Assembly (NCBI GenBank): GCA_014529385.2
Contig: CM043958.1
Span: 147,121,885-147,185,884, forward strand
Reading direction: 5' to 3'
Source: Adiantum capillus-veneris
Taxonomy: Eukaryota > Streptophyta > Polypodiopsida > Polypodiales > Pteridaceae
DNA length: 64,000 nucleotides
The stretch's first letter is position 1. Every line of letters starts with the position of its first letter. The notes beneath the pieces are model-generated. The model had not been told where the DNA came from. It ran no database searches and worked only from the letters and a program-made list of their open reading frames with translations. Of this stretch, positions 23,243 through 33,388 are shown piece after piece. The position numbers and the translations under genes were made by a program.

Positions 23243-24123
23243 AGACATCCTACGCGTAGGATGTCTACTTTCTCTGATTTTGATGAAACTTGACAGGCTT
23301 GTGGCCCTTGACCTGTGCAACATGGCTATGTACTTGGAATTTGGTTTGGACATTAGAAAAGTGCAATTTTGAGCAGATTTAGGATTTTGGCTCACAAAAT
23401 GGGTAGGATGTCCTATATAGATGGGCAAATGATATCCAATTGGATTGAAATTTGATATATAGGCTTCTTATATCATGTAAAAGACTCCCATGATGTCAAT
23501 TCCTACACAGAAGATCAATAAGACCCTGGAGAGGTCCTACACGTAGGATGTATCTTTTCTCAAAATGACTTGATTTTGGTTCTGTGAGTAGCCCTTAGCA
23601 TGTAGAACATGGGCCTGTTCTTAGATTTTGATTTGGATAAGTATTGGTGTTGTTAGGAGCATGTGTAGTATTTTTGGCTCAGAAAAGTGCATCTTTGAGG
23701 TTTTGGGGGCCAAATGTGATGGGTCTGGCTTGAAATTTGATACATGAGCTTGTGAAGATGTTATAAAGAATTGTGGAACTCAAAAACACCAGTTGGAGGT
23801 CAAATAGGGCATTTAGACATCCTACACGTAGGATGTCTATTTCATTATTTTTCATATCTATCTCCACAGTTAGCTTGGCAATGTGATAATGAGTATATTA
23901 TGCAAGTTTCATGTGATTTGGACTAGTTTTGGTAGGTCTATGGCCCTTTATTGACTCTATGCTCTGACTTTCCGTTTTTTGATGTATATGAGGTCAACTC
24001 TTGTCCAAATGTGATGAAACTTGATGGCTAGTATGCATAAGCTATGTAGAAGCTGTGTATGAGGTGAGATATTGAGTTGGGTGCCCAAACATGGCCTTGA
24101 GACATCCTACGCGTAGGATGTCT
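23243..24123. repeat. Tandem array of about 285-bp units, each with a 24-bp palindrome
   Basis: Palindromes start at 23243, 23530, 23815 and 24100, spaced 287, 285 and 285 bp. The copies at 23243 and 24100 are perfect 24-bp palindromes: AGA, then CATCCTACGCGTAGGATG, then TCT. The copy at 23815 has ACACGT at its centre, and the copy at 23530 has further changes. The DNA between them is diverged but repeats pieces such as TTTGGAT/TTTGAT and TGTGGCCCTT/GTAGCCCTT. The array lies just upstream, in coding sense, of the accessory ORF. Confidence 0.9.
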
Positions 24124-25700
24124 CTTGATGAATTCTTTTGGAGAAGTGCTACTAGTGTGTGCCCTAAGCCCCCCCTGAGTCCCCTTTAAGCCTTATTTCA
24201 ATTAAAAAGTCAAAAAGATAGATAGAAACTCCCTGTTTGGCTTTCAGAGACTCTGAGTCGTTTTCTGACTCTTGGAGTGCTTTTTGGTGATGAAATTTCT
24301 TGATGTTAGTCTCCATAGCTTCATGGTTCCTTGGGGAACCTTGCCATATGGTTTTTGTTGGCTTTGGCTTCACCGGAGCTCTATTTGGCGATTTGTCTCT
24401 CTAGAAGCACCCATGGTTGCGTTTACATGCCGTCGATGACTTGTGGTGGTCTACCACCATAGGACTTGGTTGTTAATGGTCTAGGCAAGCCGCTCCTGAA
24501 GTTTGGTGGCAAACGGACATCCGGTTTTGCGGTGAGAGCCAGTTGACGCTTTGTGTGTCCGATGCCGTTTCTGAAGCTTAGTCCCGCTTCGGGTCGCCTT
24601 ATGGCCATGTGGGCTATATAGCCTTGTAGAGCATGTCGAGATGCTCCTACCCATGAGTTTTGGTAGCATTTGGGCGACTTTCCACCGATTTACCACTTGG
24701 TGGCCTCTTGTAGGGCTCTAGAAGTTAGGGTTTTTTCCGTTGGTTTTTTGCCGCCTTTGTGCATTCAAGAGTAGTCTCTTATGCTAGGGTAAACCCCCTA
24801 TGAAGCCTTATTGCTATTGGGTTAGCCGTTAGGTGGCTACCTCTACATGTAGGTCTCTACTGCTCGTTCCCTGTGTGAACCCTACACTAGTTTTCGCGAT
24901 AAAACATCAAACATACGCGAAAAGCTCAAGGTGGTGAGCCTACCTCTCATATCTGGAGCCTGTCGGGTGGCCGTGCACGTCGTAGAAGCAGTTGGAAGTC
25001 CGGTTCGTTCTAGGTGGCAAGAGCTCTCTCCTCTCAAGAAGGAAATAGTAGAAATGAGCTCTAAATGAAGTGAAAAAATCTTATAATGGGGGTCCCCGGA
25101 CCACTTTCTATGAAATTTGACATGTGTTCCTAACTTCTTGCGAGATGCGGTTTAGGCTCAAAAAGTTCTTGATTTGGACTCCGTCTGCCCACTTTTCGAG
25201 AAATTTGACGTTTCGGTCAAAATCTGGCCAAAACACGCCTTCCGCTCCATTCACATAATTGCACCCCCATTGTACCATAGGTTGTCCTATAGTCACTGAT
25301 TATCCCCATATTTTTTGTTTTTCATTACGACCGTATTTCACCTGCTTTTTGTATTTTTGAAGTTTTTCTATCGATAATTAGTAAAATTAAAAAGAAAATA
25401 CCAAAATAAACCCAAAAAATTACACACACCTAGAGGCCTAATTTGGTGTTTGGCCCCATATACTTGTAGATTCATGCTGTATAAGGACATATGTACTTAG
25501 GTTAGTCCAGAAAATTTTGCAATCAAACAAAACCCTTCAAAATAGTTGAAAAACATGCCCTTTTTTGCTCTTTTTACCTTCATTGGGTCCGCATTGAGAA
25601 TGCCTCCCCCTCCCCTAGTCGGAGTCCTACCGAACGACTAGGTATCGCCTTGGGGTATGTGCAGTGCATGGGTTAAAAAATTCTGCTAATGCGCGGCCTT
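24124..25700. other. Non-coding interval of the 20-kb element
   Basis: About 1.6 kb between the palindrome array and the post-integrase tail. Short frames near 24423-24700 and 25108-25296 have no recognisable motif. I see no splice-site pattern that I could defend, although such elements may splice to express a 3' ORF. Confidence 0.5.
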
Positions 25701-25726
25701 CTAATGTGGCCCTATTTGATGCATAC

Positions 25727-27113
25727 TCAGCCAATGCATGGAAAAATTAATGTTGTGCAAGAGGAGGGAATAAGCAAGATGCTTATTGGCATTCGACGTC
25801 GAGGTTTCTTGTTTGTTGTTGATTGGGTTGGCAGTTTTTCTTTGCAAGTAAAAGTTGTAACTCCACAGCTCTTTGTTTGATCGTCTTCTTTGCAAAATTT
25901 GCTTGGGTTACCGCTACTGTCGATTTGGCCGTGGTTGTCTCTATGGAGAGAATTGTCATGGCTGAATTGGCCGTAATGTTTTTCTCTTTTGCTTGCCATT
26001 TGTAGCTTTGTTTTGGATGCATTTGTAGGTTTATTGCCTCGTCCTTGGTCGTCATTGTTGTTCTGCTGATTGGCACCCACATAGATCGGTTTGCCGGTTT
26101 CATATGTAGTGAGTGTCTGGCTGCTGGTGTTGCTTGTACTGAAGGGAGTTCCTACTGCTTTGGTTTGGGGATCCAAATGCGTGTCGCATTTAAGTGGTTA
26201 CTGAGAATTCTCTTCGGGATCAATATCTTTTTTAATCCCTTGGTTGTTGGTTTAACTGTGTTCTTCTGTTGACTTCTGCTGTTGTATTGTGGTTTGTATG
26301 CCAGGTCGCCTCTATCCTTCCGTACCCATACTTGTTTTTCGTGTGTTTCTAAATTTGATCTATTCATTGTGGTCTGTGTTGTCTTATTTTTGTAGTGAAC
26401 ATGGTTGGCAGTTCCCTGGTTGTTCCCCATGGATATTGTGTTGTGCTTTATTGGCACCCATCCTTTTTGTTCTTTATCCAGTGATGGTGGTGCTATCATC
26501 TGGTTCTTCCAGGTTGGCTGAGCAAAGGCTACCACCTGTTGTTCTTGTGCATGCTGAATTTTGTCTATATCCGAGTTCCAATCTATCTACACATTATACT
26601 CTTTTTGCCAAGGTTTTCCCAACAACATGGGGTTTAGTGTGCTCGCATCCTCAACCACATAAAACTTGTGGGGGTAAACATATTGATGTATTTGTACATG
26701 CAATATTGTCCAACCCAATGTTCCTAGCGAATGTGATGTACTACTTTCCAGGTCTTGTTGAGTAGGATATAGTTGATCTTCGAGCTTGAGCTGTTTATAT
26801 AATTTGTAAGATGAGCTGCGGAATCAAGCAATGCCGTCGATTCAACTTGATTGCTATCCACTTTGACTACAATTATTAATTCCACTGTGTCTTCACCAAA
26901 ATTCGTTAATCGAATAGCATTTATTCACAACGGTGATCCACTTTGTTGTTGTTGTCGTAGAAGTCTTCTTTTTGCAATGCATTCTTTTGCTTCTGCTTGT
27001 GCTTCTTCTCATACCCTCTTTTTCTCTTTCATCCGTTGTTTTTCTTGATGGATTTGTTGAAGCATATCCTGTGTTAGTGGTAAATGATACTTTTTTAACC
27101 GACACCCACTAAT
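25727..27113 (-). pseudogene. Post-integrase region with a second retropepsin-like segment
   Basis: Minus-strand reading after the integrase tail gives a Lys/Gln-rich helical stretch (about 27105-26893). Then ELIIVVKVDSNQVESTALLD and SAAHLTNYI (about 26890-26800) appear, resembling a retropepsin start with DSA in place of DSG. After a frame change comes FYVVEDAS with NPMLLGKPW (about 26600-26680), resembling the protease ILLGRPW block. Further frames 26535-26152 and 26176-25727 are Asn/Gln/Lys-rich and unrecognised. The true protease of this element is at 31.9-33.1 kb, so this would be an additional copy or part of a second gag-pro-like gene. The call rests on short motifs across a frame change and is tentative. 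Confidence 0.4.
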
Positions 27114-27534
27114 TCAATTTGGCATTTCTTCTCCTGCCAATGTAACAAGTTTGACAGCTCCATTTTGTGATAAGTCACTAATCACAAAGGGTCCCATCCC
27201 TCGCTTTTTAAGTTTCTTGGCATGTTGCTTCAAGGTATAAACAAGTACATAATCACCTGTTTTGAACTCTTTTGTATGCACATGCTTGTCAAAAAACTCT
27301 TTTTGTCTTCTCTTTTTAGCATAGAGCGAAGCTACAGCTCTCAGTCGAAGTTCATCTAGCTTTTTAAGATCATCTATTCTTGAAGAGATCTCATGGCCTG
27401 TCCATTCTAAGCGTTTCGCTACTCGTAGAGTTGGAACTAAAAACTCTATGGGTAATATAGCATTTACACCAAACACCATGTTGTACGGTGTTGTTCCGAT
27501 TTATGTTTTGTAAGCTACCTTGTATGCCCATATT

Positions 27535-27618
27535 TGTTAGGAAATAAGACGTAGCTAAATAGATAATTGAGTAGATTACTTAATGGAGAGAGACAGATTT
27601 ATATACACGAGATTATAG

Positions 27619-27655
<37 letters not shown>

Positions 27656-28339
27656 CACGATATACGTGGTTCACCCAATGTGGGCTACGTCCACGGGAAA
27701 GCAGCCACTCAATGGCTTTAGTACTTCAAAATATGAAGTAGTTTACAAAGGGATTATACCCTTAATGGAGCTCCCGCCTTGCTTCACTCTCACCACCTCA
27801 CACTCACCTTGTTGCATCAACTTCACACACTATATAATGTGTGTAGAAATGGCCTCCTTTTATAAGCCAAAAGGGCTGCCCTCTCTTATGAGAGACAGCC
27901 ATGTGTAGCCGCCCTTGTGCGAATAAGTCCAAATCGGACCCTCCAATCCGCCCATGTGTGGCCGCCCTTGAGAAGACAAGTCCGCTTTTGAATTCGGCCA
28001 CCGGCCACCGGCCATTGACTTCCGACCACCGGCCACCGGCCATTGACTTCCGACCACCGGCCATCGGCCATTGACTACCGGCCATTGGCCAACCGACCGG
28101 TTGTTTTCCGACCACTTTCTGGCCGCCGTTCGGCCATAATATTCCGGCGAAAAAAAAGTCTCGGGGGCCTCCGCCCCCGAGGCCTTTAAAGTTGCCCCTG
28201 ATTCTTGTCCGTGAAAATTTTGGTTTCCGGTGAGTGATTTTCCTTCACGCACGATGGCTTCTCCTCATAATGGGGGCCTTACAAATGTGCGCTTTTACCA
28301 CAGAAAATTACAAGGGTAAATCAGGCTCCATACTTAACA
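27535..28339. mobile_element. 805-bp solo LTR inserted in the integrase gene
   Basis: The segment begins TGTTAGGAAATAAG and ends CATACTTAACA. It is flanked by exact ATATT copies (27530-27534 and 28340-28344), the 5-bp duplication of an LTR element. It has no coding capacity. Internal landmarks are a GA microsatellite (27620-27651), a CCGGCCA-rich tandem repeat (27997-28100) and a GGGGGCCTCCGCCCCC hairpin (about 28163-28182). The partner element family is not present elsewhere in the window. A non-LTR origin is possible but TG...CA ends with a 5-bp duplication favour a solo LTR left by unequal recombination. Confidence 0.85.
27997..28100. repeat. CCGGCCA-rich tandem repeat within the solo LTR
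   Basis: Units of about 31 bp built from GGCCACCGGCCATTGACTTC are repeated roughly three to four times with decay. The tract is GC-rich, unlike the AT-rich surroundings, and rich in CpG. Confidence 0.85.
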
Positions 28340-29496
28340 ATATTGTTGAGTGTAATTGTTGATCCCAGTCTGTCCTTGACTCTGATACAATTTTAGTCAA
28401 AATGATGCATAGTGTTTTGTTTGTGGCCTCGGCTTGTCCATTTGCCTGTGGATGATATGGAGCATATTTTCTATGTATGACCATGAATTCCTCTAACAGA
28501 TATTCAATGACTTCATTAAGAAAATGTGTTCCTCGATCACTGACAATTTCTATTGGTAATCCGTATCGTACAAAGAAATTCTCATACAAAAATTGTACAG
28601 TGATTCTTGCGTCTGCTTTTTGTGTTGCTTTGGCTCCCGCCCATTTTGTGAGATAGTCCATAGCCACAATTATATATTGGGTATGGGTGTGATATGCAGG
28701 GGGTGAAATAGGCATCTCATCTCTCTTTATCGGCACCTTAGTGCACTGACATGGGTCACAACGCTTTACAAACTCCTCAGCATCCATGTGCAATGTAGGC
28801 CACCATATTCTTGCAGTTAAGACAATTTTTGCCGTCTTATCGCCTGAAAAATGGCTTCCACTTATTCCTCCATGTGCGTGTTCTGGAATCAGCAGGTATT
28901 CACTTTTACTTGCACAGATTCTAAGTTGATTGTCCTTTCCTCTCTTGTAGAGTTGATTTTCAATTATATTATAGTCTCGAGCTTCCAACTCTATAGCCCT
29001 TTTTCGCGCTTTTGTTATGTTTTCAGGAAATTTCCTTGTTGTTAAGAAATCAATGATATATTGACTCCATGTAGGTACAATTGTTACCTGAAACAATGTC
29101 GCGTGATCCACCGGTCATTTGGCACTACATATAGTACAATTGTTAACATAAGCATGTGTATCAGCATACATAGTTGACCAATAAACTCCTAAGTGTTTCA
29201 ATCTTTGGTGTGTTTTCATTGTTGAACAATGAAATGCACAATCTTGGATGTGTGCTTCTTCAAGATAACACTCAAATTCATCTAGATTTATACATAATCG
29301 TAGAATTTTGTCCAAGCCTAGGTGGTACAATCGTCCTGCAATCAACTGAAATTTTTTTGTTTGTCGAAATGTTTGTTGTTGGATCTGTCTTCCTTGTTAT
29401 CAAATCTACCTCCAAAAGAAAAAATGCTAACAATTTCCTGAGACCATTTCGGTATCATTTCAATATTGAAAAGATAAGCATCAGGTATGTCATCAT

Positions 29497-29963
29497 CTAC
29501 TTCTTCAGGAGCTTCCCCGTTTTGTAGCCTTGAAGATGATCCGCCTGTAGATGAGTTTTACCCTTTTTTACTACCACTGTGAAGCCAAACTCTAGCAATA
29601 TAATAAACCAGCGTACAATTCTCCCAGTATTGCATGGTTTATTTACTAGATACAAAAGAGCTTGATGATCTGTGAAGAACACAAATTTGTTTGCAAGCAA
29701 GTAATGCCGAAATTTCTTTACAGCATAAATCATTCCTAATCTCTCTCTTTTAGTGGTAGTGTAGTTTTTTTCTGCACTATTTAGATGTCGGCTCGCATAA
29801 CAAACTGGGAAATCCATTGTTCCTTCTCCAGGTTGAGCCAGAATACTCCTAATTGTGTATGCAGATGCATCAATGTGAACATGGAATATCTTTTCCCAAT
29901 CTGGTGCTTTAAGTACAGGTGTTGATACAAGGTTTTCCTTAAGCTATTGGAATGAATTTTCAC
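29497..29963 (-). pseudogene. RNase H of the 20-kb element
   Basis: Frame 29817-29497 holds CYASRHLNSAEKNYTTTKRE, MIYAVKKFRHYLLANKF and FFTDHQALLYLVNK, the second half of a Ty3 RNase H including the catalytic Glu region and TDH. The first part with the initial Asp (the DASA-like block) is read in frame 29963-29781 with decay. It follows RT directly, with a frame change near 29950. Confidence 0.85.
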
Positions 29964-30948
29964 ACTCCTCAGTCCAGTCGAAACTGACTAATAAGCGATA
30001 TAGTGGTTGTGCAATGACCGCATACATATATATGAATCTTCGATAATATCCGCAGTGTCCCATGAAGGATTGTACTTGTTTGGCATTAGTAGGCCTAGGC
30101 AAGTCTACTATGACTCTAATGTTGTCTAGGTCAGTGGTTATGCCATTTCTTGAGACAATATGTCCTAAGATGCGGCCCTGCCTAACCATAAAAATGAACT
30201 TTTTCGAATTGAGACAGATTTGATATGTTCTGCACTTCTCAAATACCTTTTGTAAATGGTCAATATGTTCTTCTCGTATAAGAGAGTGGACACAGAGATC
30301 ATCCATATATATTTCTAAGAATATTCTCAGGTATTCTTTGAATGCATGAGTCATTAACCTTTGGACGGTAGCTGGGGCATTGGTTAGGCCAAATGGCATA
30401 ACTCTATACGCATATATTCCCCACTCTGTGGCAAATGCCGTTTTGTGTTGATCCTCTATTGCAATTGCCAATTGGTTATGCCCCAAAAACCCACCTAAAA
30501 AGGAATAAACCCATTTTCCAGCCACCCTCTCAAGCACATGTTCTGTGATCGGCAAGGGATAATTATCCCTTATTGTGGCTGCGTTCACTTTTTTGAGGTT
30601 CACACACACACGCAGCTTTTCGTTCTTTTTGGGGACAACCACAATGGGTGACACCCAATCTGTATGCTCGATTTCATAGATGAATTCAACATCCATCAAC
30701 TTTTCAATCTCCTCTTTGATTCGTTTAGCAAATGTGTCATTATATGTGTAAGGACGCTGTTTGCTAGGTTTGGCATCTAATTTCAAAGGAATTGTATGTT
30801 GGTATATCGATGGATCAACTCCTTTGAGGTCTTTGTAGGACCATGCAAACACATATTTATACTTCTTGAGAAGTTGTGTTAGCCGTTCTTCTTCTTCAGG
30901 CTCTAAATCAATTGCTATATAGACAGGCTGAGGCTCTTCGCCTGGCAC
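29944..30948 (-). pseudogene. Reverse transcriptase of the 20-kb element
   Basis: A 334-codon open frame, the best-kept domain of this element. In order are an upstream FAWSYKDLKGVDP block, HTDWVSPIVVVPKKN, RVCVNLKKVNAAT, FLGGFLGHNQ (normally DGYSGYNQ, so the first catalytic Asp position is altered to Gly), [11 protein letters not shown] and IYMDDLCVHS with the YMDD catalytic pair. The thumb/connection region ends FMGHCGYYRRFI. The Gly substitution in the DGYSGYNQ block would abolish polymerase activity although the frame is open. The style is that of Athila/Tat-type gypsy RT. Confidence 0.9.
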
Positions 30949-31915
30949 AGTGAGGTCTATCCGTTTTGCATTTTCCGGCCGATCCTGGTTTATTCTTTCC
31001 CTGTGGTGGTGTCATTATGATTTTTCTGTCTTGGATGGTGAATTTTTGATAGTGGGATGGTACATTCATGTTTCCTTTTTTTGAATCCTCCTTACCATCA
31101 CTTTCTCCCTCAGTATTCCATACCTCTCGTAACGACCGTTTTAGTTCTTGGTATTTCTTTTTACGCTCCATTTTGGTCCACTTTGGATCTTTTGTCTTTT
31201 CCTGTTTTGATTGTTGAGATTTTCTTGTTTTTTTTTCTATTTTAGTCTTTCGTGCTTGTTTTATTTCCTCAGGTGTCCTTTTCGTTCGAACTCTTGAGAA
31301 TCTTCCTGATATTTGGTATTTTACACAGTCCTCCTTGACAAGCATTAGATAGTGAGTTTTATCTTTTATCTTGGGCATCAGGTTCTCTCTAATTTTGTTT
31401 TTTGCTCTTTTTTTCTATAGAGTTCCTAGCGTCTAGGGTGTTGATTTGCAAAATCATAAAATTTGATATGTGTAGTTGTTTCCCTAATCTCGCTTGAGTT
31501 GTCTGAACACTCATTATCTGCATCGTTACTTAATTCCAGATGCTCAGAGGAATCATAAAACTCTTCTTGTTCTGGTGAGTCTACATTCTCATCTCCTGCT
31601 GTCTGGTGTAAGGCTTACCATGTAATAGGGTAGCACATCATAGCCATCCTTATTGCAAAATTTTGTCGTTGGGCTATCTGTAATGATACAGACATCCAAT
31701 GTTGCTAGTATGTGTTCCCATTCCAGAGGTTCTAAGGCATCTTCGTGAAAAGGTTCCGGAATGTAATCCTTGTCCTCAATTGCTCTTTCTAAGATGCATT
31801 CCTCTCTTTTCAAGATCCCACAATGTGAAGCTCCGCACATCCATAGCTCTTTTTTCTGCCCTAACCATGCTGGGAGTTCGGACCCGGCCAATGTAGCTGA
31901 ATCAAACTCTTCCAC
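30949..31915 (-). pseudogene. Protease-RT linker region
   Basis: Frame 31915-31589 is acidic and Leu-rich (EPFHEDALEPLEWEHILATL). Frame 31378-30908 is strongly basic (EEIKQARKTKIEKKTRKSQ) and overlaps the RT frame. Athila/Tat elements have a long poorly conserved stretch between protease and RT; this fits, but no domain is recognisable. Confidence 0.6.
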
Positions 31916-31921
31916 TGGTGT

Positions 31922-33148
31922 CTAGTTCACATCCTTGTAACTATGATCTTTTAGGTATATTTTGGTTGTAGTCTCCCCACGTCTGAGGTATATGTGGTCG
32001 TAACCCCAATCCTGGACCATCTTTAATTGTCTCATGAATGGTCTTCCCAAGATGATCTCGTAATTGTTCTTTTTGTGGAAATCAACTATTGCAAATGTAT
32101 GCTCATTCTCGATTCCGCAAGAGGTGACAATTACTTTTTCTAAAAGTCCTAGAGGATTTTTCATGAACCCATCTGCTAGTTGCAATTTCATTCTGGTAGC
32201 TCTCAAAGTCGATTTTTCCCAATTTTTCCAGATTTGTTTGGTGGCAATAGCGACTCCTGTTCCACTGTCAAGAATAGCTTTGGAAACTACTCCTTGGAAT
32301 TCTACTAGTAGTGTGGTATTTCCATCTTCTCCCTCGCAATATTCTCCAACCTTGTTTAAAGGTACTGGCCTAGTGTTTAGTTGAGGCTTGTCCAATTCTC
32401 TGATCCCTTCTTGAAGCTTCGAGGTAGGGTCTTTTACTCCAAATTTTTCTAAGCATTTGCCTAGGGTGGTCCACATGTTTGGTTGTAACTTCAGGAGTTC
32501 AGCTGACGTGATTGTGCATGCCACAGGGGTGGACAATAACTCAATCAACCCTTGTGAATCCATCACTCTGTTGGAAGAAATTCTTTGAGATGGGATTGCT
32601 CTCACCTCAGACTTAGCTTCATACTCCCCTAGGTAAGAGGGTAGAGTTTTTAGCGAGTCTGGTTGGTTGTGCCCCGAACTAATTGAACCCTGGTCTCCCC
32701 CTTGTGAATGCATATCAAAGTTCATTTGTGATCTTGCCTCAAACTCTTCAATGGGAGGTAAGATCTCATTTTTTTCCTTTCTCATGCTATTTATTTGGTG
32801 GATCACCCTGTTAGCTTCATTTGCTTCTCGGATTTGCTTCCACAGGTCATCTAGACTATTACAATCCTTACCCATTTCTACCAATGTTTTAGGCTGGAAA
32901 CCATCAATTGTCTCATCTGTTGTATTTGGCACTATGATAAGTTCTCTTCTAGACTCAGAGTCAGTCATGAGTCTCTCCTTCGTGTCTACTTGTTTCTCTA
33001 GAGTTGGTTTGATAGAGGTTGGAGCTGGTACCTCGTGCCCACTTGCAGGTTTACCAAGCAGATTTTCTATCAAGGATTGGACTGTTTCAAACATATTTCG
33101 ACACATTTCCAACCTTTGTTTTTTTATTTCTGCATATGGATAAGTCAT
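31922..33148 (-). CDS. Aspartic protease region of the 20-kb element
   Basis: A 408-codon frame. The N-terminal 250 residues are hydrophilic. The retropepsin lies at about residues 275-385: VSKAILDSGTGVAIATKQIW with the intact DSG active site, then a hydrophobic strand set and YEIILGRPFMRQLKMVQDWG, the family's second signature. The frame is open from 33148 to 31922, and the start is the first Met in frame, arbitrary if the protein is made by readthrough from gag. It is the longest intact pol-related frame in the window. Confidence 0.8.
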   Translation of the reverse strand: MTYPYAEIKKQRLEMCRNMFETVQSLIENLLGKPASGHEVPAPTSIKPTLEKQVDTKERLMTDSESRRELIIVPNTTDETIDGFQPKTLVEMGKDCNSLDDLWKQIREANEANRVIHQINSMRKEKNEILPPIEEFEARSQMNFDMHSQGGDQGSISSGHNQPDSLKTLPSYLGEYEAKSEVRAIPSQRISSNRVMDSQGLIELLSTPVACTITSAELLKLQPNMWTTLGKCLEKFGVKDPTSKLQEGIRELDKPQLNTRPVPLNKVGEYCEGEDGNTTLLVEFQGVVSKAILDSGTGVAIATKQIWKNWEKSTLRATRMKLQLADGFMKNPLGLLEKVIVTSCGIENEHTFAIVDFHKKNNYEIILGRPFMRQLKMVQDWGYDHIYLRRGETTTKIYLKDHSYKDVN

Positions 33149-33388
33149 TCATCTTTGCTCTTGGGTTTGGTTTTTTTTTAGTCTGGCTTCGTATGCTTTT
33201 AAAAGTGCGTCCAGCTGCTCATTTACTTTTTCTACCAGCTCTGATCCTCTTGATCCTACACTTTGGGGTTCCTTTACTTCCTTGGGCCCTATTTTTGCCA
33301 CAGTTTGTGAGATTAAACTAGTTAGATCCTCTAACCGCTCTAATCTATCCTTTGTGTGTTTTAACTCCTCGAATAGAGCCGTTTGCTC

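Larger units (their letters stand above)
27114..29345 (-). pseudogene. Integrase of the 20-kb element, interrupted by a solo LTR
   Basis: In coding order come upstream sequence 29345-29115, frame 29111-28308, then, beyond the inserted LTR, frame 27479-27114. Visible motifs are the zinc-binding residues (PEHAHGGISGSHF and KRCDPCQ) and the core pieces DYLTKWAGA, EIVSDRGTHF (second Asp) and NGQAEATNKTL (Glu). The block that normally carries the first catalytic Asp is missing: PISPPA runs straight into YHTHTQYIIVAMDY, a short deletion. The C-terminus has VLVYTLKQ and GPFVISDL. Across the insertion the reading frame resumes once a single copy of the duplicated ATATT is counted, and a further stop lies shortly after. 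Confidence 0.88.

Noticed and set aside
23243-24123. Regularly spaced palindromes as a CRISPR array
   Set aside because: Spacing of about 285 bp, related spacers and a plant retrotransposon context exclude CRISPR.
27804-28252. Minus-strand frames with repeated Trp-Pro-Val-Ala-Gly-Gly-Arg units
   Set aside because: They derive from the CCGGCCA tandem repeat inside the solo LTR; no independent sign of coding.
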